NCBI GenBank assembly: GCA_029817715.1
Contig: JARUPY010000434.1
Location: 558,001 to 622,000 of the forward strand
DNA length: 64,000 bases
From: Melastoma dodecandrum
Taxonomy: Eukaryota; Streptophyta; Magnoliopsida; Myrtales; Melastomataceae
Direction of reading: 5' to 3'
Shown here: one piece after another, positions 45,698 through 57,831 of the stretch
Layout: every line of letters begins with the position of its first letter
Numbering within the stretch: the first letter of the stretch is position 1
Made by a program: the position numbers and the translations under genes
Notes under the pieces: generated by a model
Told to the model about the DNA's origin: nothing
Databases searched by the model: none
What the model saw: only the letters and a program-made list of their open reading frames with translations

Positions 45698-47916
45698 AAT
45701 GGCATTATAGCCTTGAAGATGAAGAAGTTCCTCCTGATGTGTCAACACCCACCCCCAGATGTTTTGTAGAGTTTAAAAAGAGTTGAGTTGACTAAGGCCC
45801 ATCTTGCTGATCACGGAGTGTGACTATATGTCGCAAAATTTTCGCATTACAGGCCAACTCAATAACTCCGCTTTTATAAAGTCGAATTCGCCTCACAAGG
45901 GTCTAGAAATCGAGTTCCTTGACAAGTGAACTAGACTTTCGAAAAGTCGAGTTCCTTAATAACACGGGCGACCAACTCAGGTTTTATTACGTAAAATATT
46001 TTTGAAGTGTCTTGAATTCGATGTTTTAAAAAGCAGAATTCCATCGAAAATTATTTTAGAAATTTCTAAATAAATCTCTTAAATCGTGAAATATTTTCGC
46101 GACAATGCTAATTAAAAAAAAAACTATAAGAATGGCCCAAACTCTTAACGTAAATAGCAAAATCTCCTTGTTTGTACTTCTCTTTTGGAAGTCATTTAAC
46201 GATAAAATGGTCCCAAGGGGACACTAAAGTGATATAAGGTGGGTGTTGGTTCGCTGGCGACTCTTGAATAATGGAGGTTTCTTGAATGAAAGTTAATAAA
46301 AGCCCGCGAGTCACTTGCATGGTAGGCCCATTAGGCATGATTTATTTTGATCAGGTGGGTTGCAGGGTGTCTTACTGGAGCCAGAAGAAGATGTAATGGT
46401 CCGTTACAAGCTTCGACTTAAAAAAATAAAATGCAAAACTTGTCTCCAAATAAAATATGTACTGATATATCGATATTAAAACAAATTATCGATACATCAG
46501 AAAATTGATTTTTATTGCTATCACGTCATGAAAGAGAAAGGCTGATTACTTTTCAGTGACGCAAATCTACTTCCCTAACACTTGTCCTAATAATACAACC
46601 CCCCTGCCTATAATCAGACGAATCTAATAATGGACTTATATTTCATTTATCGATTATTTCATACAACAAATATTAAAGATCGAAAACTCCTTTGATGGGT
46701 CGAACTTGCACGTCTTTCGTATTTGTTTTTTGAAAAATCCGTAGAAAATTTACAGCCTGAAGTTTTATAATGATTTTCCAATCCCTTAAAAGAATTTTTC
46801 TCGTATAAAAATAGAACCTCGTGATGAAATTTTTAAAACCAATTGTTTAGTTATGTCTGAACATGGCTTCCCCATTTATATTAAGCTAACTAACTACTCA
46901 CGCACACATGATCTTGAAAGAAAGAAAGCAATTATTAATGAATTTTGATCCAATTGGTACCTCAGTCCATTCATTCACTGAACCTCTCCACCATTCTGCT
47001 TTCTCCACCATTCTGCTTCCTCCCCATTTTCCTTTTAATGCTTTAGAAAGACAAAAAAAGAAAAAATAGGACACATTCGATGAACTTCGGCTAAAATAAG
47101 ATCCTCTCCTTTTCTCCCTTTTCCTTTTAAATATAATAATGATGAGGGTTTGTGGTGAGCCACGGACCACCCGTGAATTCTCAAGCTGCTTCCATCAAAC
47201 CAAAACTAACACCTACGGTTCCATCCGAAACTCTTAAGAATCGATCTAGAAAGCCATGGAAGCCTACCGTGATTGAAACACGCTGTTTGTATTCGACGGT
47301 AAACTTGCAAAGTCCGAGAAGAGTGTTGAATTTTTTTTTTTTTTTTTTGGGGGGGGAGGGGTGGTGTTTTTTGTTTTTCCTTTTTGCATGAAGTGATGGC
47401 AATGGTCCGGATTGTAGGCGACATATTGATTGATGATGACATGATGTCTCGCGATCATCGTGGCGACGATGGTTTGTCGATTGTTAATCTTTAAGTTTGG
47501 TGAGTTGGGCAATATGCTCAAATAATGCGAGATCGAGCCAGGAAAAGAAATTGCGCATCCCACGTTTTCAACTACAAAAATGATATAGAGGTTGCCAGTG
47601 GCAGTTGCGTTGCGTTGGCCTCCAATGTCCCTTTTCCTACTACAATTTGCTATCGTAGAAACCATAGCATTCATTTATATTATATAGTTTAGCACGGCTA
47701 GACTTCTTGGCCCACCATTAAGCTTAAGCTATTAAGTGAAGCTCGGTTTAATTATATAGCTTAACAGCTATTACAATTCAAATTATTTGGTAGTCACAAC
47801 ATCGAGTTGTTGCCTTTTCCTAGTTATGGACAGAAAATTTACTAATCAACCAGCTATTGATCATAACCAATCACCATCAACGATATATTATTTACTTGGA
47901 CGCACGTCGTGGAATT
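45698..47916. other. intergenic DNA, no gene recognised
   Basis: A short open reading just after the LTR (WHYSLEDEEVPPDVSTPTP, about 45700-45785) could be an exon or a chance frame; I cannot assign it. Around 45860-46040 there are repeated GTCGAGTTCC/GTCGAATTC words. A T/G homopolymer stretch lies at 47330-47358. Confidence 0.4.
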
Positions 47917-47921
47917 AAGTT
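47917..47921. repeat. copia 5-bp target-site duplication, left copy
   Basis: aagtt, identical to 60856-60860 at the other end. Confidence 0.92.
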
Positions 47922-50378
47922 TGTTACACTAAGGGGGGAGTGAATTAGTGTTAATCTCCAATTTCGGCTTTTAACGCTTTTTCGTTTTACCCCGCAGCGG
48001 AAGAAAGCTTCTGTTAAACAGAACCGTAGATAGGTTTCTGTACAACAGAACGTTCAAGTGTGTTCGCAATTTGTTTGATTGGACACAAGTATTTTTATAG
48101 TGGTTCAGCAAATTGCTTACGTCCACTCTTCACCCAGATATTTGGATGGTTTCCACTCAAATGTATCTCAGTACAAATTACACAAGTGACAGCAACTAAA
48201 AGCAGACCCGTAGGTTCTGTACAATAGAGGCTTGAGTGGCAGAGCACAGACCAGAAGGTTCTGTACCGTAGAGGTTTGTTACGAAGCACAAACACTGAGG
48301 TTCTGTACTATAGTAACTTAAGCTCAATACAGACCAGAAGGTTCTGTATCGTAGTAAGTTCGGCACAACACAGATCAGAGGGTTCTGTGTCGAAGAAACT
48401 TAGGCACAACACAGATCAGAGGGTTCTGTGTCGAAGAGAGTTTGGCACAACACAGACCAGAGGGTTCTGTGTCGAAGAGTCTTCGGCACAACACAGACCA
48501 GAAGGTTCTGTGTCGAAGAAGGTTTGGCACAACACAGACCAGAAGGTTCTGTGTCGAAGAAGGTAAGCACGACACTGACCAGAAGGTTCTGTGTCGAAGA
48601 AGGTAAGGCACAATACTGACCAGAAGGTTATGTGTCAAACGTGTTAACCTTCTATAGCACAGATCAAGAGATTCTGTACTGTAAGCGTCAACCTTCTACA
48701 GAACAGATCCAAGGATTCTGTATCACAGAAGGTATAGCACAGACCGTAAGGTTCTGTACCAAGAATGTGTCAATCTTTAACAGACCAAAATGGTTCATAT
48801 TAGAAATGACTTGTTTGAGAAGCACAGATCTGAAAGATTCTGTACTGAGAGTTGTCAACCTTCTACTGAACAGATCGTGAGGTTCTGTAGCAAAAGAGAC
48901 AAGGAAAATGTATGCACAGACTCGTAGAGTTCTGTACTACAGAGAGTTGTACAGACCGTAAGGTTCTGCACTAAAGTAGATTCAGACCTTAAGGTTCTGC
49001 TCTACAGGAGGTTGTACAGATCCGAAGATTCTGCACTACAGGAGGTTGCACGCGTTAACGTGACTAACAAGGTAGCAAATGCGCAATCCCTCAAGGATAA
49101 CGACTTCGTGGCGTACCCCACGCGAGTACGTAGCGAACCCTACGCAAGTAGACAACGTTCCCTTTGTATTAGGGTGGACAACGTATCCTTTGTCCTAGGA
49201 TGAACAGCGTGCCCTCTGTTCTAGGGTGACAGCCTTCCCCCTGTCCTGAGGTGACAGCCTTCCTCCTGTCCTGAGGTGACAGCCTTCCTCCTGTCCTCAC
49301 CTTCCTCTTGTTCTGAGGTTCCTGCACACAGAGCTCTACACAACAGACGCTGGTTAGTCCCTCACCTTCTGTGCTCCCGAGGTTCAGCCCTTCTCTCCGA
49401 CTCGCTGCACGTTGATCACACGACCTCCAGCCGTGCCTCCAGCCAACGTATCCTGCAGCTTCCAGTCGAGTCCCTCGAGCCCCCGAGTCACTCTCCCAAA
49501 AGGTTTCACCAACGATACAGCTTTCGCCGGTAGTGCTCCTCGTGTGACTAACTCGAACGAATGAAAGAACTAAAGCAAGCTCAAGCACACGCTCTCTCTG
49601 GACAGAATGGGATAAGGGAAAATGAATGTTCTCTTTGTGTATTTGTGTGTGTTTGAATGGGAGAGAGCATGGCCTTTTATACACGCAAAGAAAATAAAAT
49701 ACAAAAGGTAAAAATAAAAACCTAATCTGCAAAATAAGAAATTAAAAGTTAGTTTACATAATAAACAGAATGAAATACACGTGCATGCATTCAGCAATGG
49801 ATATGATCATATCAAAATAAAATAGGGATATGATTATTTCCCTAAATAATGCAGCACAGAAGGTATCGCAGAAGGTTCTGCTTGATAGCCTTCTACAGAT
49901 GGAAACAATCGAAGATTTGTTTCCATTGGGATAAATGTTCATTCCATCCTGATAAAGACACACGTGAGAATGTATCTGGACAGGTGGTGGTGATAGGTAT
50001 CCAAATACTGGTCATATAGAGGTCGTAAGAGCATACAGAAGCCTGTAGACCAAGTAGTAGAACCTTTCCATAAATAGAGATCTTATTTCCTTCTATAAGA
50101 AATGTTATCTCCAATATGATTATTTGGAAACCAAATCGTGGTAATTTGATCAGATAAATATCTTAATCAAATTAAGCATATTTCGTAATTAAATAATTGA
50201 TAACTAATCATTTAATTACAAAAATAATTCTTACAAGAAGTCCTTAATAATAGAAGCTTCTGTAGAATAGAATGTTCGACCTTCTGTAGTACAGAGGGTC
50301 AGGCTCATCATCAAAGCCAAGAATGTTCGACCTTCTGTGGTACAGAGGTCCGGCTCATCATCAAAACCTTTTCCAACA
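47922..50378 (-). repeat. copia 3' LTR (minus orientation)
   Basis: Direct repeat of 58402-60855 with scattered substitutions and differences in tandem-repeat copy number, both in the AGAAGGTTCT array and in the CCTTCCTCCTGTCCTGAGG units (about 49205-49320). The distal TATAAAAGG lies at 49681-49673. Confidence 0.93.
48250..48640. repeat. tandem array of 38-44 bp units with AGAAGGTTCT cores (3' LTR)
   Basis: Same array as 58730-59120, with different unit order and sequence. Exact GAAGGTTC occurs near 48256, 48334, 48503, 48541 and 48579. Spacing is close to 38 bp in the most regular part (48460-48640). Confidence 0.85.
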
Positions 50379-51128
50379 ATCTCCCCCTTTTTGATGATGA
50401 CAAAACATTCATCGTTGAGGGAAATATGTTTGCAAGAACTCCCCCTAAATAGATGAGAGTATGAGTCTCACGTTTTTACAGGACCATAAGGTTTCTGTGA
50501 AACAGAGCATAGAAGCTTCTGTTATAAAGAAGGTTATTTACAGAGCACAAAGGCTTCTGTGATTTATACAGAGCATGGAGCTTCTGTATTTATCCCGACA
50601 AAAATGATGGTATTTCATTTCTGCACTCCCAGCAATAGTGACTTTAAAAAGATCATGAATCGCATTCCCTGTAGAAGGTTGCGATTATGAGCTGTATCAG
50701 TCTCATAGGCTTCTATACCGTAGATGGTATAGCCTTCTACGACCCATTGAGTTATAGAAAATCAAGGATTTTTCTATAACCAATACAGAGCAAGGTACTC
50801 CCCCTCAACACAATTTTCTCCCCCTTTTTGTCATATCAAAAAGAAGTTGAATGCAGGTTGATAAAGAGTAAGACTCATGCAGAAGGTATGACATTACGTT
50901 CATAACCAACTTGCAGAGGGTAGTTTCAATTCTTGCAGAGGGTAGAACAGAGAGTTCAAAACCATCATGCAGAATATGATGCAGAAGGTGTGACAGAAAG
51001 TTCAATACCATACTGCTGAAAGGAAATGTGTCCACGAGATGGCACTTATTACAATCTAGTAGACCACATAAATCAGTTTTTGGTCTAGCTAGAAATGCAG
51101 AAAAGAAAAGAAATAGCAACTAAGGAGA
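50379..51128 (-). other. region between ORF3 and 3' LTR with repeated polypurine tracts
   Basis: The tract next to the LTR reads AAAAAGGGGGAG on the minus strand (50392-50381). Similar purine tracts occur at about 50829-50816 (AAAAAGGGGGAGAA), 50803-50797 and 50442-50436. More TTCTGT/ACAGAA words lie between them. Repeated tracts of this kind have been described for Sireviruses. Confidence 0.7.
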
Positions 51129-52898
51129 TCACTCCTCAGACTCAGCAGAATCATTTTCCAGAAGTTTGCGCAGAAGCTTGTCCTGGCGTTCCACTAAGCG
51201 AAACAGGTCAGTGACCATTCGCTGAAGGACGCGGATGTCTTCCCCAAGATTGAGGAGAGCAGTGTTATCCACAGGGACTTGAGCTTCAGCAGATGATGAA
51301 GGACGTCTCCGACCAGCAGGCTTAGCAGCAGAGGGTCGAGCAGAAGATGCATCAGCATTCTTCTTGGCCTCCAGAAGCTTATCCTCATCATCAAGCGCAG
51401 AATCCTGTGACCTCCCTTTCAGGGTCCAGGTAGAGCCCTTCCTCACATAATGCATGCTGGCTATAATTTGTTGTCCAAAAGTGCCAACTTTCCACTTTTC
51501 TTGAAAAGTAGAAGCATCAGTAAAGACACGAGCTAATTTCAGAAGGCCGGCGATTACCTTGCCATAAGGGAGAGCTTTCCCAGCCGTATTGCAGCATCCT
51601 TTCATGTGGGAAAACACCAGCAAACCAAGATTAAAGGGAGTGCCTTTTAGGATATGAGCCATCAACGTCGCATCATTGGAGGTGATGGTGTCGATGCTTC
51701 CAGTTCTTGGTAGAAGGCAGAACAGAACCACGCGATGCAGAATGCGGGTTTTTAGATCCAACTTGGTGGACTCAAGGTACTTGGTCGCATTGACCTTCTG
51801 TCCCAGAATGATGCTATAGGATTCTTCTTTTCCCATATCCATCAGAGGATCATATTCCTCACAGCAGAACAATTGATTCACATCATGGGCAGAGAATACC
51901 AGTGTGACCCCTTCAATGACTGTCTTTATGAACTTGGCATGCGGGCCCTGTTCATGGAACGTGATGTTCGCATAGAACTCTCTCAAACGAGAGACAGGCA
52001 GCTCTACATAGGTCTCACAGAAGGTTCTCAAACCGATTCTATCCAGCAGAGGGGCAATATCAAGTCCATTAGCCGCAAACCAGTTAAAATCGATCCGCTT
52101 AAAGGTGGCAATCTGCCTACCCGCAGCATCACATTTAGGCAGTTTATCATCGGCCAAAACAGTTTCTATCTCCTTCTTAGAGACAAGAGGATTTACCGGA
52201 AAGATAAACGAATCCAGGTCCTCCGTGAAGGTGTCCTCAGGAATAGGTTTCTCTGGGAACTTGGTCTTTTTGGCAGCCATATCAATGATAGAGGTGCTGA
52301 CCGTCTCGGGCTCTTTCCGTTTCAACTTGGTCCTAGAGGAGACTCCTCCGAGTTTCATGGCATCATGGAGAAGCTTTTTGGTAGGAGTGGCCGCAGGCTT
52401 CTGCGAAGCCTTCTGAAGCTCAGAAGCTACTCCTTTCAGCTTGAGATCAGGAGAGACAGTGACGACCGGAGTAGGAACTTCCGTGTCAACCTCATCAGGC
52501 ACATCATCAGCAGGAGGGATGTCCACCACCTCATCAGACGCGGCAATCTCAGCAATAGGGGCGACAGGGAATGTATCACTTGTCGCAGTAGAACCTTTGA
52601 CAGAGGCCTTAGGAACAGAGCACTCAGGCACAGAAGGCTCAGAGACAGAGGGTTCCACCGTCATGACGATCGGAGGTTCCTTCTGGGTTGTATCTTCCAC
52701 GGAGACTTGGACTTTTGAGGGCCCTTCGTCTGTGGAGATGAGAGGCATTCCATCGAGAGTCTCAACGGCAACAATGGTCTGGTCCTTCGCAGGAGAGATG
52801 GGTTTCTCCGGCGAGGAAGGGGGTGGAGTCCTGCTCGCAGATGATGCAGGCTTCTCCGATCTAGAGGTGCGAGCCTTCTTTCTTCCGGCCTTAGCCAT
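51129..52898 (-). CDS. copia third ORF (env-position), 589 aa, plant-transposon-protein-like domain
   Basis: Intact ORF downstream of pol, where Sireviruses carry an envelope-like gene. The start MAKAGRKKARTSRSEKPASS is basic. Residues about 20-200 are low-complexity Pro/Ser/Val/Glu. Residues about 260-500 form a folded domain (FKRIDFNWFAANGLDIAPLL, VIEGVTLVFSAHDVNQLF, KTRILHRVVLFCLLPRTGS) that resembles the putative plant transposon protein domain found in many LTR elements. The C-terminus is a predicted coiled coil (DIRVLQRMVTDLFRLVERQD). I see no signal peptide or clear membrane segment, so a true envelope role is unsupported. It is the only undamaged ORF of the element. Confidence 0.7.
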   Translation of the reverse strand: MAKAGRKKARTSRSEKPASSASRTPPPSSPEKPISPAKDQTIVAVETLDGMPLISTDEGPSKVQVSVEDTTQKEPPIVMTVEPSVSEPSVPECSVPKASVKGSTATSDTFPVAPIAEIAASDEVVDIPPADDVPDEVDTEVPTPVVTVSPDLKLKGVASELQKASQKPAATPTKKLLHDAMKLGGVSSRTKLKRKEPETVSTSIIDMAAKKTKFPEKPIPEDTFTEDLDSFIFPVNPLVSKKEIETVLADDKLPKCDAAGRQIATFKRIDFNWFAANGLDIAPLLDRIGLRTFCETYVELPVSRLREFYANITFHEQGPHAKFIKTVIEGVTLVFSAHDVNQLFCCEEYDPLMDMGKEESYSIILGQKVNATKYLESTKLDLKTRILHRVVLFCLLPRTGSIDTITSNDATLMAHILKGTPFNLGLLVFSHMKGCCNTAGKALPYGKVIAGLLKLARVFTDASTFQEKWKVGTFGQQIIASMHYVRKGSTWTLKGRSQDSALDDEDKLLEAKKNADASSARPSAAKPAGRRRPSSSAEAQVPVDNTALLNLGEDIRVLQRMVTDLFRLVERQDKLLRKLLENDSAESEE

Positions 52899-53717
52899 TT
52901 CCTCAGGGATTTCACTTTGGGTGCCATGGACACAGAGAAATCGAAAGTTTCGAGGTTAGGGCAAGAACAAGGAAGTTTCAGGGTTGAAGATGAAGTGTGA
53001 AGAAGGAGAGTCACGGTTAATGATTTTAACCAGCCTCCGAATGCCTTCTTTTTGGGAAGAAAATATTCTCCCGCCCAAAATACTCATGATTTTGATTTTT
53101 CAAGATGAAAAACTGTCATTTCATGAATGACATGCATCAGAATATATGGGGAATATTTGTTTCCTTATTATAATAGGAAATCTGACGGTTCTGCAACGCA
53201 GAAGGTGGTTTCATAACCTTCTGTTGCAAGCTTCTTCAGTGTAGAAGAGTCCAATATTATGGATATTATATCCAAAATATATTATTAGGATTGTTAATTT
53301 CCTAATATAAACGATATTGATCAGAACAAATATTTTATTTGATTATGATTATATCTAAATATTTTATTGGATGATAATTGATATCTCCAGATGTAAACTT
53401 CCAATTAATTGGAAATTACCAAAGTTAGATTTAAGGTATACATATCGTTATACCTTCTATAAGATAGATGGTGAAATTCAAGCTTCTATTGTATAGAAGG
53501 CTAAAAATTCTACCTTCTATAGTGAAGAGTGCAAGCATGTACCTTCTGTAGAGTAGAAACAGAAGATTATACCTTCTGTAATGAAGTGCACAAATAAATG
53601 TACCTTCTATATGACAGAGTGTAGATGATTCTACCTTCTATGATGAAGTGTACGAAAGTGTACCTTCTGTAGTAAGTTTTTGAAGTTCTTACTTAACTTA
53701 TTGTCTTCTGAAAGACA
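52899..53717. other. spacer between pol and ORF3, full of CTTCTGTA/TAGAAG palindromes
   Basis: No ORF. From 53445 to 53670 at least eight copies of ACCTTCTGTA or GCTTCTATTGTATAGAAGGC-like words occur about 25-40 bp apart. The AT-rich part at 53260-53440 lies beside ORF3's upstream side and could hold a subgenomic promoter or splice acceptor. Confidence 0.55.
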
Positions 53718-56423
53718 TTAAAGAGGATGGCAGATTCCTAATTCACTTCTGAAAAAGAAAAATTTTTCTTTGTCCAGAGGTTTAGTAAAGATATCAGTCA
53801 ATTGGTGTTCAGTGTTAATGTATTCCACACTAACAGAACCCTGTTGTACATTATCTCTCAGAAAGTGATGTCTGAGTTCGATATGCTTCGATCGAGAGTG
53901 ATATACTGGATTCTTAGCTAGGCTAATAGCACTAGTATTATCACATTTGATCGGAATTTTTGTAAATGAGAGACCGTAGTCCTCAAGTTGTTGTTTCATC
54001 CACAAGAGTTGCGCACATCAGCTTGCTGCCGCAATATATTCAGCTTCTGCAGTGGTGAGGGCAACAGAAGTCTGTTTTTTGGAAAACCATGAAATCAACA
54101 TGTTTCCCATGAGCTGACAAGTACCACTTGTACTTTTTCTGTCTACCTTACTTCCTACGAAGTCTGCATCAGAATATCCAATGAGATCAAAATTTGATTT
54201 CTTTGAATACCAGATGCCTAGGTTCACAGAACCCTGTAGATATCTAAAGATCCTCTTGACCGCAGTCATGTGAGATTCTTTAGGTGCTGATTGAAATCTA
54301 GCACAGAGGCACACACTAAATAGTATGTCAGGTCTAGAAGCTGTAAGGTACAGAAGATAACCTATCATGCTTCTGTAGAGCTTACTATCCACTTCTTTAC
54401 CGTTTTCGTCTTTATCCAATTGAGTATTTGTACCCATTGGAGTAGACAAAGGTTTCGTGCCTTCTAGGCCGAATTTCTTCAGAAGCTGCTTAGTGTACTT
54501 TTCTTGATGTAAGAATGTACCTTCTGCAGATTGCTGAATTTGTAAACCAAGGAAGAACGTAAGTTCTCCCATCATGCTCATCTCAAACTCACTTGTCATG
54601 AGCTTGGAGAATTCATCACAGAGCGTTTCATCAGTTGATCCAAAGATAATGTCATCGACATAGATCTGGACAACAATGAGATGATTGCTTCTGTGTTTGA
54701 GAAAGAGAGTAGTATCTACTTTTCCTCTATTGTAGCCCTTTTCGACAAGGAAGGTGCTAAGTCTCTCATACCATGCTCTAGGAGCCTGTTTAAGACCATA
54801 TAGAGCTCTGGAGAGTTTATAGACGTAGTTTCTGTGTTGCAGATACTCGAAACCAGGAGGTTGACTTACATAGACCTCTTCCTTGATTTCTCCATTGAGG
54901 AATGCACTTTTTACGTCCATTCGATACAACTTAAAGTTGTTAAAACATGCATAGGCTAATAACATTCGTATTGCCTCGAGTCGAGCTACAGGAGCAAATG
55001 TCTCATCAAAGTCGATACTCTCTTGTTGAGAGTACCCCTTAGCAACGAGTCGGGCCTTGTTCCTCACAATAATGCCGGACTCATTTAGTTTGTTCCTGAA
55101 GATCCATTTAGTTCCAATGATGGAACGATTGTCAGGTTTAGGAACAAGGGACCACACTTTGCTCCTTTCGAATTGATCAAGCTCCTCTTGCATAGCAAGT
55201 ATCCAATCTGGATCTTTTAGAGCTTCATCGATATTCTCTGGCTCTTTCTGTGATAGAAAAGCCGAGTGTTCATAGAAGGCGTTTACAGAACGTCTTGTCT
55301 GTATGCCTCTGTTAAGATCTCCTATGACTTGGTCTATAGGATGCCGTCTTTGATAAAGAGCAGGTGCTCTAATATCACTTTGCTGATTATTCTGAGAATG
55401 TTCTTCAGAATTATCATTCGTTTGTTCAAGGTTATTTTTAGACTCTTGAACAGAAGGTTCACCCTTTTCTTTCGTAGAGGGTGGAGTTTCTACAGAATCT
55501 TCTGTAGGTTCTAGAGATATAACATCTCTTGTATTGATAGTAGGAAGGTCATTAATTTTTACATTAATAGACTCCTCTATAGTAGAAGTTCTTTTGTTTA
55601 GAACTCTATAAGCTTTGCTAGACAAAGAGTATCCAAGAAAGATGCCCTCATCTGTCTTAGCTTCGAACTTTCCCAAATTGTCCTTAGAAGGTCTCAAGAT
55701 AAAACATGGACTTCCAAAGGAGTAGAAATAGGATATGTTCGGTTTTCTCCCCCTGTATAGTTGATAGGGAGTTTTCTCAAGTATGGGTCTGAGTAGAACC
55801 CTATTTGATATGTAGCAGGCTGTATTAACAGCTTCTGCCCATAGGTTCTGTGGAGCAGAGCTCTCACACATCATGGTTCTAGACATGTCTATTAGAGTTC
55901 TATTTTTCCGTTCTGCTACTCCATTCTGTTGAGGAGTATAAGAAGCAGAAAAATTGTGATTGATACCATGTTCGTCACAGAAAGTAGCGAAGTCATGGTT
56001 TTCAAACTCAGTACCATGATCCGTTCTTATAGCTTTTACAGAAGATCCAATTTCATTCTGTAATTTCTTAGCTAGCTTAATGAAAGTTTCAAAAGCATCG
56101 CTTTTGTGAGTTAGAAATTTAACCCACGTGTATCTAAAGTAGTCATCAACTACAACTAGACAGTACCTTCTACCGCCGACACTCTAAACTCTAGTAGGTC
56201 TGAATAGATCCATATGTAGAAGTTCAAGAGGTTGAGAAGTAGAAACTTCATTCTTGGATTTGAATGAAGATTTAGTTTGTTTTCCAAGTGAACATGCTTC
56301 ACAGAAGCTGTCATGCTCAAAACGGATATTGGGTAATCCCTTAACCAAATCCTTTTTCACAAGCTTGGATAACAATTTGAAGTTTGGAGTGTCCCAACCT
56401 TCTATGCCATAGTAGGCTTTCAT
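53718..56423 (-). pseudogene. copia integrase, reverse transcriptase and RNase H
   Basis: The integrase zinc-finger tail is FCEACSLGKQTKSSF (about 56300). A TAG follows at about 56187, and the core continues in the same frame ([42 protein letters not shown]), giving D, D and E positions. From 55886 to 54018 the frame is open: RT begins [20 protein letters not shown], has [15 protein letters not shown] [18 protein letters not shown] and the active-site [11 protein letters not shown] (near 54655). RNase H has [18 protein letters not shown] and ends at a TGA (about 54017) that replaces a Cys position. The remainder (MWMKQQLEDYGLSF, to 53718) is in frame. Only the stops and one frameshift separate it from an intact pol. 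Confidence 0.9.
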
Positions 56424-57831
56424 CTTTGACTGTCAGAAGGCAGTTTTCTGTAGTACAGAAGCTATTCTGAGTCAAGGTATAGATGTTCCTCTTACGAGTC
56501 CCAATGAAGCGAACTTCATTGTTCAGGATTCCGGAACACTTGTCTTGATCAAAAGTTATTTTATAACCTTTGTCACAAAGCTGGCTAATGCTCAGCAAAT
56601 TATGTTTGAGTTCTGTAACCAACAGAACCTCATCGATGACCATGGAGTCAGAACTTCCAATGGTACCTTTGCCAATGACAGAGCCTTTGCTATTGTCATC
56701 GAATTTAACCGACCCTCCACATTGTAGAGTCAGTTGAGAGAATTTGGATGGGTCTCCGGTCATGTGCCTGGAGCATCCACTATCCAGATACCATTCACTT
56801 TCAACAGTTTCTGTTTGAAAGCAGGTATTAAGTTCATTTTGAGTTTCTGTGTGAGTTGTGAGGCACATTTGTGCTTCCTCATCATCAGAATCATCAAGTT
56901 CTGCCCAAGAAGCTATTGCTTTCTTGAACTTGTGTTTAGGAGAAGTTTTCTCTTTTTCTTTAAGTAAAGGACATTCTATACTGCCCTTTCTTTTTGCATT
57001 TATAACATGTGACCGATTTTGGGTCCATGTGATTTTAGCTTTTCTTATTAAAGCGCTTTTGGAGGCGAACCGCAAAAGGCGTTTAGCTATCATTGCGAGT
57101 TCATCATCCGAATCAGCTTCTGCTTCATCATCTGAACCTTCTGTAGGTCCTTCTGATGCTCTGAAAGCTACAGGTGCTCTCTTTATATCAGGTTGAGTGG
57201 ATCTTTCCATCTTATACGAGATTAAGGAGTTCATCAATTGATCTAGTCGAAGAGTAGATAGGTCTTTAGCTTCCTCTATAGCCATTTTCTTGGCTTCCCA
57301 TGATTTAGGTAGAGTATGCATAACCTTTCAAACTAGTTCAGAATTTTGATAGGTTTTGCCCAAATGTGTTAGGGCATCGACTAGAAGGTTGAGTCTCTGG
57401 AACATCTGTTCTACAGATTCATCAGCCTTCATAGTGAAATTTTCATATTGGTGAATTAAGAAATTCACCTTAGTTTCTCTTATCTGGTCTGTCCAAATAT
57501 ACATGGTGACAAGTTTATCCCAGATTTCCTTGCCCGAAGTGCAAGTTGAAACTTTGACGAATTCACCTTCTGACATAGCATTGAACATCAAATACTTTGT
57601 CGTTTTAGTGAGTCGTCTGATCTTAAGGTATTCCCGTGTAGGATGACCTTCTCGATCAAATCGTTGGTTCTCTGGTATAGAAGGGGGACCATCTTCTATA
57701 TAAGACCATAAGTCTTCGTCAATAGCATCAACAAATGCGCTCATACGAATTTTCCAATAGGCAAAATTCTTACCATCGAAAATGGGAGGATTCCCAACAT
57801 GTGGTTTAGGCACATTATAGTTTTCAGCCAT
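56341..57831 (-). pseudogene. copia gag and protease
   Basis: Gag starts MAENYNVPKPHVGNPPIFDG at 57831, the usual copia gag opening, with FAYWKIRMSAFVDAIDEDLW. A TGA at about 57325 interrupts it; the frame continues (HTLPKSWEAKKMAIEEA). The zinc knuckle near 57000 is frame-damaged: Cys residues CYKC are visible in another frame. The protease carries WYLDSGCSRHMTGD with the DSG active site (near 56770). The start of the integrase zinc-finger region (LWHRRLGHS) lies near 56400. There the frame ends and integrase continues in a neighbouring frame. Confidence 0.85.

Noticed and set aside
48276..48638. Small repetitive ORFs (RHRTFWSVLC-type repeats) in the LTRs
   Set aside because: They are translations of the tandem array in several frames on both strands, with no sign of coding selection.
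48250..48640. CRISPR-like regular repeats
   Set aside because: The 38-44-bp units are imperfect, tandem without unique spacers, present in both LTRs of a plant retrotransposon, and in a plant genome.
51873..52959. Plus-strand ORFs of 281 and 172 aa
   Set aside because: Antisense shadows of the copia third ORF, with no recognisable domains.
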